64,000 nt of DNA from Erythrobacter sp. HKB08 (GTDB taxonomy: Bacteria > Pseudomonadota > Alphaproteobacteria > Sphingomonadales > Sphingomonadaceae). Under the pieces are notes generated by a model, which had not been told where the DNA came from, ran no database searches, and saw only the letters and a list, made by a program, of their open reading frames with translations. Where the stretch lies: contig NZ_CP035310.1 of assembly GCF_004114695.1 (NCBI RefSeq), positions 2,463,501 through 2,527,500 of the forward strand, read 5' to 3'. The position numbers were made by a program, and so were the translations under genes. This document shows positions 17,142 to 26,287 of the stretch, in pieces; positions within the stretch are counted from its first letter, which is position 1, and every line of letters begins with the position of its first letter.

Positions 17142-18020
17142 ATGACCGGCAGGAGCGCCCCTATCGATCTCTTCACCGTCACCTCCCGGGACTTCGTGCC
17201 CGGAACGCAGGTCATGCTGGAGAGCTTCCTCCAGCAAAACGACTGGTTCGACGGCCGGATCGTCCTCTTGCATGACGACCTAGACGAGACGACCCAGCAC
17301 GACTTCGGCAGGCTTTTCGCAGGTCTCGAATGTCGCACGCCCGCACCTGACCTGTGCGAGCGCGTCGACAGGCTGGTCGCTCAATTCCCAAAGCTGTCAG
17401 GTCGAAAGCGGCGCTTCTATTCGCTCGACCTGTTCGGCGGCGACACCGGCGCAGCTGCGCTTTTCATCGACAGCGATATGATGTTTCGTGGGTCGGTCGA
17501 AAGGGCGCTCGTGTCAGGCGCCCGGATCGCAGCCTGCGGGGACCGGGCGCTTCTGTCCGGCAACACGCGGGACAGCGAAAGCCTCGCGGAGGTCCCTGTG
17601 TCTCGGGAGGTCTCGGAATTCCGAAGCTTCAATGCCGGCTTCATGCTGGTCGCTCCCGAGCTTCGCACGAGCAAGGCCCGCGAAGCCGTCCTCGGGCATC
17701 TCGATCCGGTACGCTGGGCGCGGATTAGCAGCGACCATACCGATCAGGCGGTCCTCAATTCGTGCTTCGGCCAAGAAGTCCATATCCTCGACCCGACATA
17801 CAATTTGATGCTCGGTCACGTGGAGCGAATCGCCGTAGAGCATCGCATTCCCGCACGCGAGGCGATCGGCCTGCATTTCAACGGCCCGGCCAAGCCCTGG
17901 CTATTGGGCGAACAAGTCGAGGCCATGTCACGCAACGCCGACTACGCCTTCGGGCTTGCACAGTGGCACGGCGCCTATCGCCGCTTCCTTGCTCGCAGGG
18001 AAGCTGGACCGACGGGCTAA
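17142..18020 (+). CDS. GT8-like glycosyltransferase
   Basis: A 292-residue protein with features of family 8 glycosyltransferases. The metal-binding DxD is seen in ALFIDSDMMFRG (Asp110, Asp112), followed by FNAGFMLVAPEL, a DQAVLN segment and the C-terminal HFNGPAKPW (245-253) that matches the H-x2-G-x2-KPW signature. No signal peptide or membrane anchor. It begins three bases after the cyclase stop and so belongs to the RiPP transcript; attachment of a sugar to the peptide or its C-terminal phosphate is inferred. Its last four bases overlap the convergent permease-fusion gene. Confidence 0.75.
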   Translation: MTGRSAPIDLFTVTSRDFVPGTQVMLESFLQQNDWFDGRIVLLHDDLDETTQHDFGRLFAGLECRTPAPDLCERVDRLVAQFPKLSGRKRRFYSLDLFGGDTGAAALFIDSDMMFRGSVERALVSGARIAACGDRALLSGNTRDSESLAEVPVSREVSEFRSFNAGFMLVAPELRTSKAREAVLGHLDPVRWARISSDHTDQAVLNSCFGQEVHILDPTYNLMLGHVERIAVEHRIPAREAIGLHFNGPAKPWLLGEQVEAMSRNADYAFGLAQWHGAYRRFLARREAGPTG

Positions 18021-21000
18021 CGGCTTCGGCGAACGATGATTTCGCTGTTCGGGGCGAACTCGCCGTCGATGCTGGTCTTGGCCCCGTCACGCCAGGTTAC
18101 CTCGATCTTCGCGACGCGGGACGCCTTACCGAGGCCGAAGTGTGCCACGGGATCGATCCCGGTCGCGAACCCGCCGCTCTGCCGGATATCGCGTGCACGG
18201 GAAATGCCGTCGTCGGTTGTCACGACGATGCGCGCTCCGATCGCGTCCCGGTTGCCGATATCGTCCTGCAGGCGAACCCACAGCGCGCCGCCAGCCGGTG
18301 CGTCGTTGCGATGGATAATCGGCTGCGTCACCGCCGAGGTACGGATCACGTCCACATCGCCATCGCGATCGTAATCGATCAACGCATAAGTGGTCGAAGG
18401 CACCGTGTCGGACAGGCCGAACCGGTCCTGTGCCTGTACGAAGCCCGCTCCACCCCTGTTGCGATAGTATGTGTTGGGCGTCGTATTGCGATGATAGGCC
18501 ATCCCCGTCGCAACGAAAATGTCCTGCCAACCGTCCTGGTCAAGATCGACGAAGCGCGAATTCCAGCTCCAGCCCGGCTTCGCCACATCGAAACGAGTAG
18601 TCTCGTCGAGGAAGCCAGAGCCAGCTGTGCGCTTGAAGAAGATATTCCGCGCGTTGATGCCGCCGACGTAATCCTGCTCCTCCATGACCTTCTCGGCATT
18701 CGGGAATCGGGGTCTTGCCGCGACCTCACACATTTCCTTCCACTCTGCGCCGTAGGGCACGAGACGATAGCATTCGGACGTTTCCCCGAGGAAACTTGCC
18801 CGAAAACTCAGGCTGCGCGCCGCACACACCCAGCGGTAGAGCGAGTCCTGGATTTCGTCGCAGCGAGAATAGAGCGAGTGGGCTAGGTTGGCGCTGAGAC
18901 TCCTGTTTCTAAGACTGAGGAAGCATTCCCGGCTGTCTCCGGCCTGCATTTCCGCCATTCCGCAATAGCTCATTTCCGGCTCGACCGATTCCACGCGCCA
19001 ACGCGACCATGCGATCTGTGCGACGTAAAATTCATCGATCAGGTCATTGTCGATGTCACCCATGTCGAGGCTCATCGAAGTGCGCGTCAGGTAGGGAACG
19101 ATCCCGTCGGACTTGCGCGCCAGACGGAACTTGCGCTCGCCCTGGTTGAGATAAATCTTGTCTGCGGTGGAAACGTCGTCGCCGATAATCAAGTCGGGTC
19201 GACCATCGCCATCGATATCGGTGATCAACGACGCAAGGCTTTCGCCCGGCACACCGTCGAGCATTTGCGGCGTGAAGCTGCCGCCCTCGTTCCAGAAGAT
19301 GCGGTCCTGCGATGAAAGCAGATAGGGGTTGCCGTTGTTTGCCGTGGTCCCGATGGTCCAGTTCGCAGCGAGTATATCGATATCGCCGTCGCCATCGAGG
19401 TCGGCGAAGCCGGGCGCTCCCACGAGCCCGGCATCGCCATTCGGCAGGTCGGTACGGTCGTTCCAGTCGAAGCGGCCATCGCGGTTCCACAGTATGTGGG
19501 TCCCCCGCATGTAGGACGACACGAAAAGGTCGGGTCGCCGGTCACCATTGAGGTCGCTCAGCATGATTGTCCCGATGAACTGTTCTGCCAACGGGCCGAG
19601 CATGATCGGCACCTCCTGGAAACGTCCACCGATGTTGCGGAAATAGGCGAGCCCCCCTGTCGCGGGTGTACGCGACATGAGAATGTCTACCCAGCCGTCG
19701 CCGTCCGTATCTCCCGATGCGAGGCCCCAGAAGAAGGTATATGGCTCGAGCACTTCGTATCCCGCAGACTGCGGACGAAGGTCGAGTCCCACTTCCGAAC
19801 CGAGCAGCCGGCTGAAGCCGATGTCGGCCCCGGCGCTCGGTGTATTCACCGGTGCTGCCTCGACCACGGAGACGGTGCCTGGTCCTTCGTTCGCGACCGT
19901 TGCTGCAACGGGGCGGTAGGTTATCTCGGGGATTCCGGCCTCATCGAGCGGTGCCAGGCTAGGCTGGCCCGGCGCTCGCTCCATCTGTGTGGTCGGCATC
20001 GAGCTGAGGAAGGCGATATTCGCGTCATGCCGCTCCTCGATGATGGATTTGTCGATCCAGTTCGCCGCAACGCCCAGCACTACCGCCAGCGCCGCGAGCG
20101 ACCCCATCATCGCAGCGGATATTCGCCAGGATATGGCTCGCCCGACAATCATAAACGAATAGACGCTGTAGCAGCCGAGCGCGAACAGCAGCGGCATGAC
20201 ATAGCGCACCGGCCAACCCGCGTTGATGAGAATGACTGCGAGAATGACGTCAAAGGCAATCGGTACCGGCAGGAAGATCGCCACCACGGCAATGAGCGTC
20301 ATTGCGACCAGAATCATGGGGACAGACGTCGGAACACCGATAACCCGGCGGAATTCCTGGAAATCGAAGAAAGTGATGAGGATCGCGCCGAGCGCGCCTG
20401 CCAGCAGCATCAGCGGCACGGTGACCGCGATGATGAATACGAGGTTCCGGCCGAAGGTCCGGGCCAGCCAGACGAAGGCCTTGGGCCAGCTGTCGACGTC
20501 GGACGCGGGCACCGGCAGGGGACGCAGCGCCTCGAGCTTGCGCGCGATCCAGCCGCGGCGATCGTCGACCTGGCCCTGCATCTTCGCGATCGCATCGTCT
20601 TCCAGACCCTTGGGATGGAAAATCCGCGTGAGGATCGGCACGCCGATGAGTACGAAAGCCAGCGCGCCGACCAGCTTGAGCGTCGCGAGATGCAATGGAA
20701 GCAGCGCGAAGGACATGCTCACCACGATCACGTTGAGCGTCGGCGAGGCGATCAGCGCGCTCAGCGTCGTCTCGAGCCGCATTCCGGCACTGTGAAGGCC
20801 GCGCGCAATCGGCGCAGCGCAGTTGACGCACACGCCCAGCGGAGTTCCGATGGCCGCGCCCAGCGCCGCATTGGCGAAACGGTTATTGAATCCGCGGCGC
20901 TCTATCAGCCCGAGCAACGTCAACGCGCAGGCAGCGAAGAGCACGCCGAAGGTCATGCCCTTCCAGTTGGTGTAGATCCAGTTGACCGTGTTTACGGTCA

Positions 21001-21235
21001 GTTCCCAGGCGAAGCTGCTGTTCGGCACCCATTCGAGTATTTCGTCGAAAGCGATACCGCTCATATTGGTATCGCCGCCCATCGCAGCCTTTTCGTTCAG
21101 CGCCGGATAGCGCGACTGGGTCCAGAAATAGGTCGCGATCGCAGCCGTCAGCAGGACCGATAGAACGATCCGCCGATCACGCAGCAGGTTTACGAAAACG
21201 TTGTCCGGCCGGTCGGCCGCAGCGGCAGTTGCCAT
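18017..21235 (-). CDS. Permease fused to FG-GAP/VCBS repeats and an ASPIC/UnbV domain
   Basis: A 1072-residue protein of unusual architecture. About residues 25-400 form a multi-pass permease resembling the ArsP/DUF318 family, with a Cys pair in PLGVCVNCAAPIARGL. About 480-950 hold FG-GAP-like repeats with calcium-type loops such as DTDGDGWVDIL, DLDGDGDIDIL, DIDGDGRPDLI and DYDRDGDVDVI, expected to form a beta-propeller outside the cytoplasm. The last 90 residues look like an ASPIC/UnbV domain (DAIGARIVVTTDDG, VAHFGLGKASRV). Cysteine-rich loops occur around SYCGMAEMQAGDSREC. The whole is one uninterrupted frame. Substrate unknown; it converges on the RiPP operon and need not be related to it. 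Confidence 0.75.
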   Translation of the reverse strand: MATAAAADRPDNVFVNLLRDRRIVLSVLLTAAIATYFWTQSRYPALNEKAAMGGDTNMSGIAFDEILEWVPNSSFAWELTVNTVNWIYTNWKGMTFGVLFAACALTLLGLIERRGFNNRFANAALGAAIGTPLGVCVNCAAPIARGLHSAGMRLETTLSALIASPTLNVIVVSMSFALLPLHLATLKLVGALAFVLIGVPILTRIFHPKGLEDDAIAKMQGQVDDRRGWIARKLEALRPLPVPASDVDSWPKAFVWLARTFGRNLVFIIAVTVPLMLLAGALGAILITFFDFQEFRRVIGVPTSVPMILVAMTLIAVVAIFLPVPIAFDVILAVILINAGWPVRYVMPLLFALGCYSVYSFMIVGRAISWRISAAMMGSLAALAVVLGVAANWIDKSIIEERHDANIAFLSSMPTTQMERAPGQPSLAPLDEAGIPEITYRPVAATVANEGPGTVSVVEAAPVNTPSAGADIGFSRLLGSEVGLDLRPQSAGYEVLEPYTFFWGLASGDTDGDGWVDILMSRTPATGGLAYFRNIGGRFQEVPIMLGPLAEQFIGTIMLSDLNGDRRPDLFVSSYMRGTHILWNRDGRFDWNDRTDLPNGDAGLVGAPGFADLDGDGDIDILAANWTIGTTANNGNPYLLSSQDRIFWNEGGSFTPQMLDGVPGESLASLITDIDGDGRPDLIIGDDVSTADKIYLNQGERKFRLARKSDGIVPYLTRTSMSLDMGDIDNDLIDEFYVAQIAWSRWRVESVEPEMSYCGMAEMQAGDSRECFLSLRNRSLSANLAHSLYSRCDEIQDSLYRWVCAARSLSFRASFLGETSECYRLVPYGAEWKEMCEVAARPRFPNAEKVMEEQDYVGGINARNIFFKRTAGSGFLDETTRFDVAKPGWSWNSRFVDLDQDGWQDIFVATGMAYHRNTTPNTYYRNRGGAGFVQAQDRFGLSDTVPSTTYALIDYDRDGDVDVIRTSAVTQPIIHRNDAPAGGALWVRLQDDIGNRDAIGARIVVTTDDGISRARDIRQSGGFATGIDPVAHFGLGKASRVAKIEVTWRDGAKTSIDGEFAPNSEIIVRRSR

Positions 21236-21380
21236 CTATTCCCCTCACGCCGCGCATGCTGGCGACGCCATCACATATGTCCCGTTAGGCGAAGGTCTAA
21301 GGATGCGACGCGCGGGCCGCAACAGCAATTGCAAACAGCAGGCTTGTCAGTCGGGCTCGCGCAACTCTAGGACGCTTTTC

Positions 21381-22595
21381 ATGGATGAAAAACGCGATCT
21401 GTTGATCCTCGGTGGCGGTCTCGTCGGCATGACGCTTGCCCTCGCCGCTGCGCGCAAGGGCATTTCCAGCCACGTAGTAGACCGGGCCGATCCGGCCGAA
21501 CTGACTGCAGAAGGGTTCGACGGCCGCGCTTCGGCCATTTCGACGGCAAGTTGGAACCTGTTCACGAATATCGGCCTTGCCGACCGGCTCGAGCCGCACG
21601 GCTGCGGCATCGCCTCGATCGCGGTGACCGACCAGATGAAGCCGGGCGAGATCGACTTCACGCCCGAACCGCACGAAGGGACGCTGGGCCGCATGTTCGC
21701 CAACCGCGAACTGCGCCTCGCCCTGTTCGAAGCGGCCAGCGACGAACCGCTGATCGCCTGGCATTCGAAGGCGGAGATCGTCGGGCGCCAGCGCGGCGAG
21801 CACGGCGTCTCGGCACGGCTTGCGGACGGCCGCGAGCTCAACGCATCGCTGATGATCGGCGCGGAGGGTCGCGGCTCGCCCACGCGCGAGGATGCAGGCA
21901 TCTCGATCGCCAAGTGGGACTATAGCCACCGCGCGATCATCACGGGGCTCGTCCACGAAAAGCCGCACGGCAATGTCGCGTGGGAAATCTTCTATCCGGC
22001 CGGCCCCTTCGCTCTGCTCCCCATGCTCGATGGCGAGAATGGCGAGCACCGCAGCGCGCTCGTCTGGACGGTCGACGAGAAGGATGCGGCGGGAACGCTG
22101 AAACTTTCCGATCGCGCGTTCCTTGCCGAGGTCGAGAAGCGCATGGGCGGGCTGTTCGGTGAAATCCGTTCGGTCGGCGCGCGTTCGTCCTATCCGCTCG
22201 GCTTCCACCATACCGCGCGCATCACGGGCGAACGGCTCGCGCTGGTCGGCGATGCGGCGCATGGCATCCACCCCATCGCGGGCCAGGGCCTGAACCTCGG
22301 CCTGCGCGATGTGGGGGCCTTGGTCGAAGTGCTGGCAGACGGCATGCGTCTCGGCCTCGATCCGGGCGATGCGCAGTTGCTGACGCGCTACGAGAACTGG
22401 CGCGGGCTCGATTCCTTCATGGTCGCGCTCGCGACCGACGGCCTCACCCGCCTGTTCGGCATTCCCGGCAAGACGGCATCGGCCATCCGCCGTTTCGGCA
22501 TGGCCGGCGTGCAGCGCATTCCGGTGCTGAAGACGTGGTTCATGGACGAGGCACGCGGCGTCACGGGCGACATGCCCGAGCTACTCTCCGGCTGA
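21381..22595 (+). CDS. UbiH/UbiF-family FAD-dependent hydroxylase
   Basis: A 404-residue class A flavoprotein monooxygenase. The FAD dinucleotide fold is LLILGGGLVGMTLALAAAR near the N-terminus. GRASAIS is the UbiH-family signature, and the second FAD motif is LALVGDAAHGIHPIAGQGLN. It should hydroxylate the aromatic ring of a ubiquinone precursor; which position (C1, C5 or C6) cannot be told from sequence alone in alphaproteobacteria, where UbiH, UbiF, UbiL and UbiM overlap. The start at 21381 (MDEKRDLLILGGG) follows a long non-homologous in-frame extension that I exclude. It is divergent from the permease fusion gene and convergent with the next gene, 14 bases away. Confidence 0.85.
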   Translation: MDEKRDLLILGGGLVGMTLALAAARKGISSHVVDRADPAELTAEGFDGRASAISTASWNLFTNIGLADRLEPHGCGIASIAVTDQMKPGEIDFTPEPHEGTLGRMFANRELRLALFEAASDEPLIAWHSKAEIVGRQRGEHGVSARLADGRELNASLMIGAEGRGSPTREDAGISIAKWDYSHRAIITGLVHEKPHGNVAWEIFYPAGPFALLPMLDGENGEHRSALVWTVDEKDAAGTLKLSDRAFLAEVEKRMGGLFGEIRSVGARSSYPLGFHHTARITGERLALVGDAAHGIHPIAGQGLNLGLRDVGALVEVLADGMRLGLDPGDAQLLTRYENWRGLDSFMVALATDGLTRLFGIPGKTASAIRRFGMAGVQRIPVLKTWFMDEARGVTGDMPELLSG

Positions 22596-22609
22596 GGCCG
22601 AACCTTGAC

Positions 22610-23542
22610 CTAGTTGTTGACGGTTTCCGCGCCGGGGCCGGGTTGTTCGACCCGCTGCCCTTCCCGGTCGCGCAGGCGCGTCGGTTCGAGCACCGCCGAG
22701 GTCTCGATAAGGTCGAGCGCGCGCTGCGTCGAAGCAAAGCGCTTGGCATCGGCAATCCATTCCTCCGCGCTGTCCGCGCCGGGCATGTTCTGCACTTCCT
22801 CGATCGCAGCGCTCACACGCCCGCTTTCGAGGAACAGGCGCGCACGTTCGATCCGGCGCTCGGGCTGCGGCGACGGAGCGGTCTCGCGGCGCACGGTGAA
22901 GATATCGCTCAGCTCGCGCCGGAAACGCTCGAAGGTGAAATCCTCGCTCGTGTTGCGCAGCTGCGGGGCCAGCCCGTCGAGCCGAGCGATCAGCTGGTCG
23001 AGCGTGATCGGATCGCGTGAATTCTCGATGATCGTGGCCACTGCATTGGGCAGCGCATCACCGAAACGCAGGCGCAGCTGGTCGGCGAGATAGCCGAGTT
23101 CGGCCCCGCGCTCGATGGAGCGGCGGGCGGCGAAGGCGATCAACAAGCCCTCGGCCCGCGCGGCATTACCGGATGCGGCCTGTGCCTGGAGATCGAGCCG
23201 GGCAAGACGCTGTTCGGCAGCCGCAAGGCGCTGTTCGAGGCCGCCCTGCTGCTCGGCCACGCGCTCGACCGCTTCGGTCGCCTGTTCGGCAGCACGAACG
23301 GTCGCTTCGGAAGCGGTCGGGCTCGGCGTCGGGCTTGCTCCGGGCGTGGGAGACGCGGTCAGCGCAGCGCTGGGCGCTTCCTCTTCGACCTGCACCGCCT
23401 CTTCATCGGAGGAAAGCGGACCGCCGTCGCGCCATGAGAAATAGCCCACGATCAGCGCCCCGAGCAGGAAGGCGCTCAAAGCGACGCCGAGAATAGCCTG
23501 TATGGAGCCGCTTTTGCGGCGCTTGCGATTGATACTGTCCAT
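22610..23542 (-). CDS. Mitofilin/HemX-like membrane protein downstream of hemD
   Basis: A 310-residue protein: a short basic cytoplasmic N-terminus, one transmembrane segment (about 17-36, AILGVALSAFLLGALIVGYF), an acidic Pro/Ser/Thr-rich linker with PTPGASPTPSPT, a coiled coil (about 85-130, rich in EQRLAAAEQRLARL) and a helical C-terminal domain. This layout and the position directly after hemD match the alphaproteobacterial COG4223/Mic60-like proteins, relatives of mitochondrial mitofilin. The gap to hemD is 46 bases on the same strand. The assignment is by architecture and synteny; sequence in this family is poorly conserved. Confidence 0.7.
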   Translation of the reverse strand: MDSINRKRRKSGSIQAILGVALSAFLLGALIVGYFSWRDGGPLSSDEEAVQVEEEAPSAALTASPTPGASPTPSPTASEATVRAAEQATEAVERVAEQQGGLEQRLAAAEQRLARLDLQAQAASGNAARAEGLLIAFAARRSIERGAELGYLADQLRLRFGDALPNAVATIIENSRDPITLDQLIARLDGLAPQLRNTSEDFTFERFRRELSDIFTVRRETAPSPQPERRIERARLFLESGRVSAAIEEVQNMPGADSAEEWIADAKRFASTQRALDLIETSAVLEPTRLRDREGQRVEQPGPGAETVNN

Positions 23543-23588
23543 CCCGTTCCGTTCTACGACCCGTCATGCGCCATTTTCGGCGCTATTT

Positions 23589-24275
23589 TCAGCCGTTGTT
23601 GCACAGGTCGCGTGCCAAAGCCAACAGGCTCGCATCGTCAGGGGTCGGGGCAATGGCGACCTTTCCCCAGGCGGGACCGGCCAATTCGGCGACCCGTGGG
23701 CCAATCACGGCGAGCTTCAGCCGCGCCCTGTCGATCCCGAGCCGGTCGAATTCCTGTCCGAGCTGTTCGAGCGCGCGGCCCGAGTGGATCAGGCACACGC
23801 CCCCTTCGCGAAGGTCACCAGCCGTCGACTGGTCGAGCGGCTGCGGCGCGCTGCGATAGACCACGACCTCGGCGACCGAGATGTGACCGGGAATATCGAG
23901 ATCGACGCGGTCCTCGCCGCTGAGGCGCAGTAGGCGGATTGGCTTCTTGGGGAGGTTGTCGAGCAGCGCTTGCAGTCCGCCCCTGCCCGTCAATTCGACC
24001 TCGAAACCGCGATCCCTTGCGGCAGCCGCAGTGGCTTCACCTACGGCGAGAACGGGTAATTGGGTGAGCTGGTCCAGTTGCGAACCGCCGTGCCGAAACG
24101 CATTCGCACTGCCCGCAAGTATCGCATCGAAGCCCTTGGAATCGCCGCATTCCCAAGCGACCGGCTCGATGCGAAACAGCGGCTGCCCTGTCATCGCAAG
24201 GCCCAGAGCCTTGCCGCGTTCGATGGTATCCGAAAAGCCCGGTTCGGGGCGGAAGACGAAGACCGGCTCGCTCAT
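23589..24275 (-). CDS. hemD: Uroporphyrinogen-III synthase
   Basis: A 228-residue protein of HemD size. HemD is weakly conserved, but the two-lobed pattern is visible: VFRPEPG near the start, DAILAGSANAFRHG, VLAVGEATAAAARDRGF, and the C-terminal VCLIHSGRALEQL with AVIGPRVAELAG. It converts hydroxymethylbilane to uroporphyrinogen III in tetrapyrrole synthesis. Its start overlaps the end of hemC by four bases, so the two consecutive enzymes are translationally coupled. Two more haem genes (hemN and the cbb3 maturation set) lie later in the window. Confidence 0.88.
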   Translation of the reverse strand: MSEPVFVFRPEPGFSDTIERGKALGLAMTGQPLFRIEPVAWECGDSKGFDAILAGSANAFRHGGSQLDQLTQLPVLAVGEATAAAARDRGFEVELTGRGGLQALLDNLPKKPIRLLRLSGEDRVDLDIPGHISVAEVVVYRSAPQPLDQSTAGDLREGGVCLIHSGRALEQLGQEFDRLGIDRARLKLAVIGPRVAELAGPAWGKVAIAPTPDDASLLALARDLCNNG

Positions 24276-25198
24276 TGCTGGCCGTCGAACAGCTTCCGGA
24301 TCGCGGGCGGGCTCTTGTCGAGCAAATCCTGCGCAAAAGCGTGCATTGCCGCGAAATCGCCTGCTGCGACGTCGATTTCGCCAGCCTGCCTTTCCCGCCC
24401 GTCGGCGCTGAAGATGGCCGCGCGCAGGTGGAAGCTATCACCCCTCTTCTCGCTCAGGACGGCAATCGGGCTGTGGCAGGTGCCGCCCAGACCTTCGAGC
24501 AAGGCGCGCTCGAGCATGACTGCGTCGAACGTCTGCCCATGGTTCACCGCATCGAGCAGGGCGATCGTCGCCCCGTCGTCGAAGCGGCATTCAAGCCCGA
24601 TCGCGCCCTGGGCCGGAGCGGGAAGCCATGTCTCGCTATCCAGCGCAATGCCCACGCTCATACCGAGCCGCGAGAGGCCCGCGGCGGCGAGGAAGGTCGC
24701 ATCCGCCTCGCCCGCATCGAGCTTGCCGAGACGGGTCGCGACATTGCCGCGCATGCCGACGATTTCGCAATCGGGCCTCGCGTGCAGCAACTGCGCCGCG
24801 CGGCGCGGCGCGCTGGTCCCGACGCGCGAGCCGGGGGCCAGCGAGGCGAGGCTCTCGGCGCCGATCAGCACATCGCGCACGTCCTCGCGCGGCAGCATGG
24901 CGGCAATGCGCAGTTCATCGGTACGCAGCGTCTCTACATCCTTCATCGAATGGACCGATACGTCGATGCGTCCTTCTGCGAGCCACGCGTCCAGTTCCTT
25001 GGTCCACAAGGCTTTTCCGCCGATTTCGGCGAGCGGCTGATCCTGGATCTTGTCGCCGCTCGCGACGACCTTGACCAGCTCGACCTGCGCCTTCGACCAG
25101 CCATGCGCCGCGCACAGGCGGTCGCGGGCTTCCTCGGCCTGGGCCAGGGCGAGCGGTGACTGGCGCGTGCCAAGCCGTAGTTTCACATCCGTGCTCAT
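24272..25198 (-). CDS. hemC: Hydroxymethylbilane synthase (porphobilinogen deaminase)
   Basis: A 308-residue HemC. It starts MSTDVKLRLGTRQSPLALAQ, and the dipyrromethane cofactor Cys is Cys241 in GLGGTCHSPIAV. Other conserved segments are GGKALWTKELD, VHSMKDVET, GTSAPRRAAQLL and PAPAQGAIGLEC. It polymerises four porphobilinogen molecules into hydroxymethylbilane, the substrate of the following hemD. The gene is divergent from tsaD; the two starts are only 43 bases apart, so their promoters must overlap. Confidence 0.96.
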   Translation of the reverse strand: MSTDVKLRLGTRQSPLALAQAEEARDRLCAAHGWSKAQVELVKVVASGDKIQDQPLAEIGGKALWTKELDAWLAEGRIDVSVHSMKDVETLRTDELRIAAMLPREDVRDVLIGAESLASLAPGSRVGTSAPRRAAQLLHARPDCEIVGMRGNVATRLGKLDAGEADATFLAAAGLSRLGMSVGIALDSETWLPAPAQGAIGLECRFDDGATIALLDAVNHGQTFDAVMLERALLEGLGGTCHSPIAVLSEKRGDSFHLRAAIFSADGRERQAGEIDVAAGDFAAMHAFAQDLLDKSPPAIRKLFDGQQ

Positions 25199-25241
25199 GC
25201 GGCGCTTGCCCTAGCGAGGCATCTGGTTCAGGGGAAGCGCC

Positions 25242-26276
25242 ATGGCCATCGTTCTCGGCATTGAATCGAGCTGCGACGAGACTGCCGCTGCACTGGTGAC
25301 AGCCCAAGGCGAAATCGTTGCACAACGGATTGCATCGCAGGATGCCGAGCACGCGCCCTATGGAGGGGTCGTGCCGGAGATTGCCGCGCGCGCCCATGCC
25401 GACCGCCTCGCCCCGATGATCGAGGCGGTGATGCAGGACGCGGGTCTCGAACTTTCCGACCTCGACGCGATTGCCGCCACGGCCGGGCCGGGCCTGATCG
25501 GCGGGGTCATGGTCGGCCTCGTCAGCGCGAAGGCTCTCGCGATGGCGGGCGATGTGCCGCTGATCGCGATCAACCATCTCGAAGGGCATGCGCTTTCCCC
25601 GCGCCTTGCCGATCGCGACCTCGAATTTCCCTATGCCCTGCTGCTCGTATCCGGCGGGCATTGCCAGATCCTGCGGGTCGACGGTGTCGGCCAATACCGC
25701 CGCCTAGCAACGACTATCGACGATGCGCTGGGCGAGGCATTCGACAAGACTGCCAAGATACTCGGCCTCGGTTATCCGGGCGGTCCGGCAGTCGAAAAAC
25801 TGGCGCTGGAAGGCGATGCCGCCGCCGTACCGCTCCCCCGCCCGCTCGTCGGCAGCGGGGAGCCGCATTTCTCCTTCGCCGGGCTCAAGAGCGCGGTGCT
25901 GCGCGCCAAGGAAAGCGGGCAATATGCCGACGCCGATATCGCCGCGAGTTTCCAGCAGGCGGCAATCGACTGCATCGAAGATCGCCTGCGCGTATCGCTC
26001 GACGCGATGGGCGAAGTCGGCTCGCTCGTCGTTGCGGGCGGCGTGGCGGCCAATCGTTCGGTGCGCGCAAGCCTTGAAGCGCTGGCGGAAGCACACGGAA
26101 TGCGTTTCGTCGCACCGCCGCTTGCGCTGTGCACCGACAATGCCGCAATGATCGCCTGGGCGGGCGTGGAACGGCTGGGTTCGGGCCAGTCGGACCCGCT
26201 CGACGTGGCTGCGCGACCGCGCTGGCCGCTCGATCCGGATGCCGAGCCGGTGCGCGGCGCGGGTTACAAGGCCTGA
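25242..26276 (+). CDS. tsaD: tRNA N6-adenosine threonylcarbamoyltransferase
   Basis: A 344-residue TsaD of the Kae1/YgjD family, which transfers threonylcarbamoyl to A37 of ANN-decoding tRNAs with TsaB and TsaE. It opens [16 protein letters not shown]. The metal ligands lie in [13 protein letters not shown], and the nucleotide-binding segments include [32 protein letters not shown] and [12 protein letters not shown]. The hemC-tsaD-gpsA arrangement is a common alphaproteobacterial neighbourhood. gpsA follows after 11 bases. Confidence 0.96.
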   Translation: MAIVLGIESSCDETAAALVTAQGEIVAQRIASQDAEHAPYGGVVPEIAARAHADRLAPMIEAVMQDAGLELSDLDAIAATAGPGLIGGVMVGLVSAKALAMAGDVPLIAINHLEGHALSPRLADRDLEFPYALLLVSGGHCQILRVDGVGQYRRLATTIDDALGEAFDKTAKILGLGYPGGPAVEKLALEGDAAAVPLPRPLVGSGEPHFSFAGLKSAVLRAKESGQYADADIAASFQQAAIDCIEDRLRVSLDAMGEVGSLVVAGGVAANRSVRASLEALAEAHGMRFVAPPLALCTDNAAMIAWAGVERLGSGQSDPLDVAARPRWPLDPDAEPVRGAGYKA

Positions 26277-26287
26277 GGGGGGCATAG

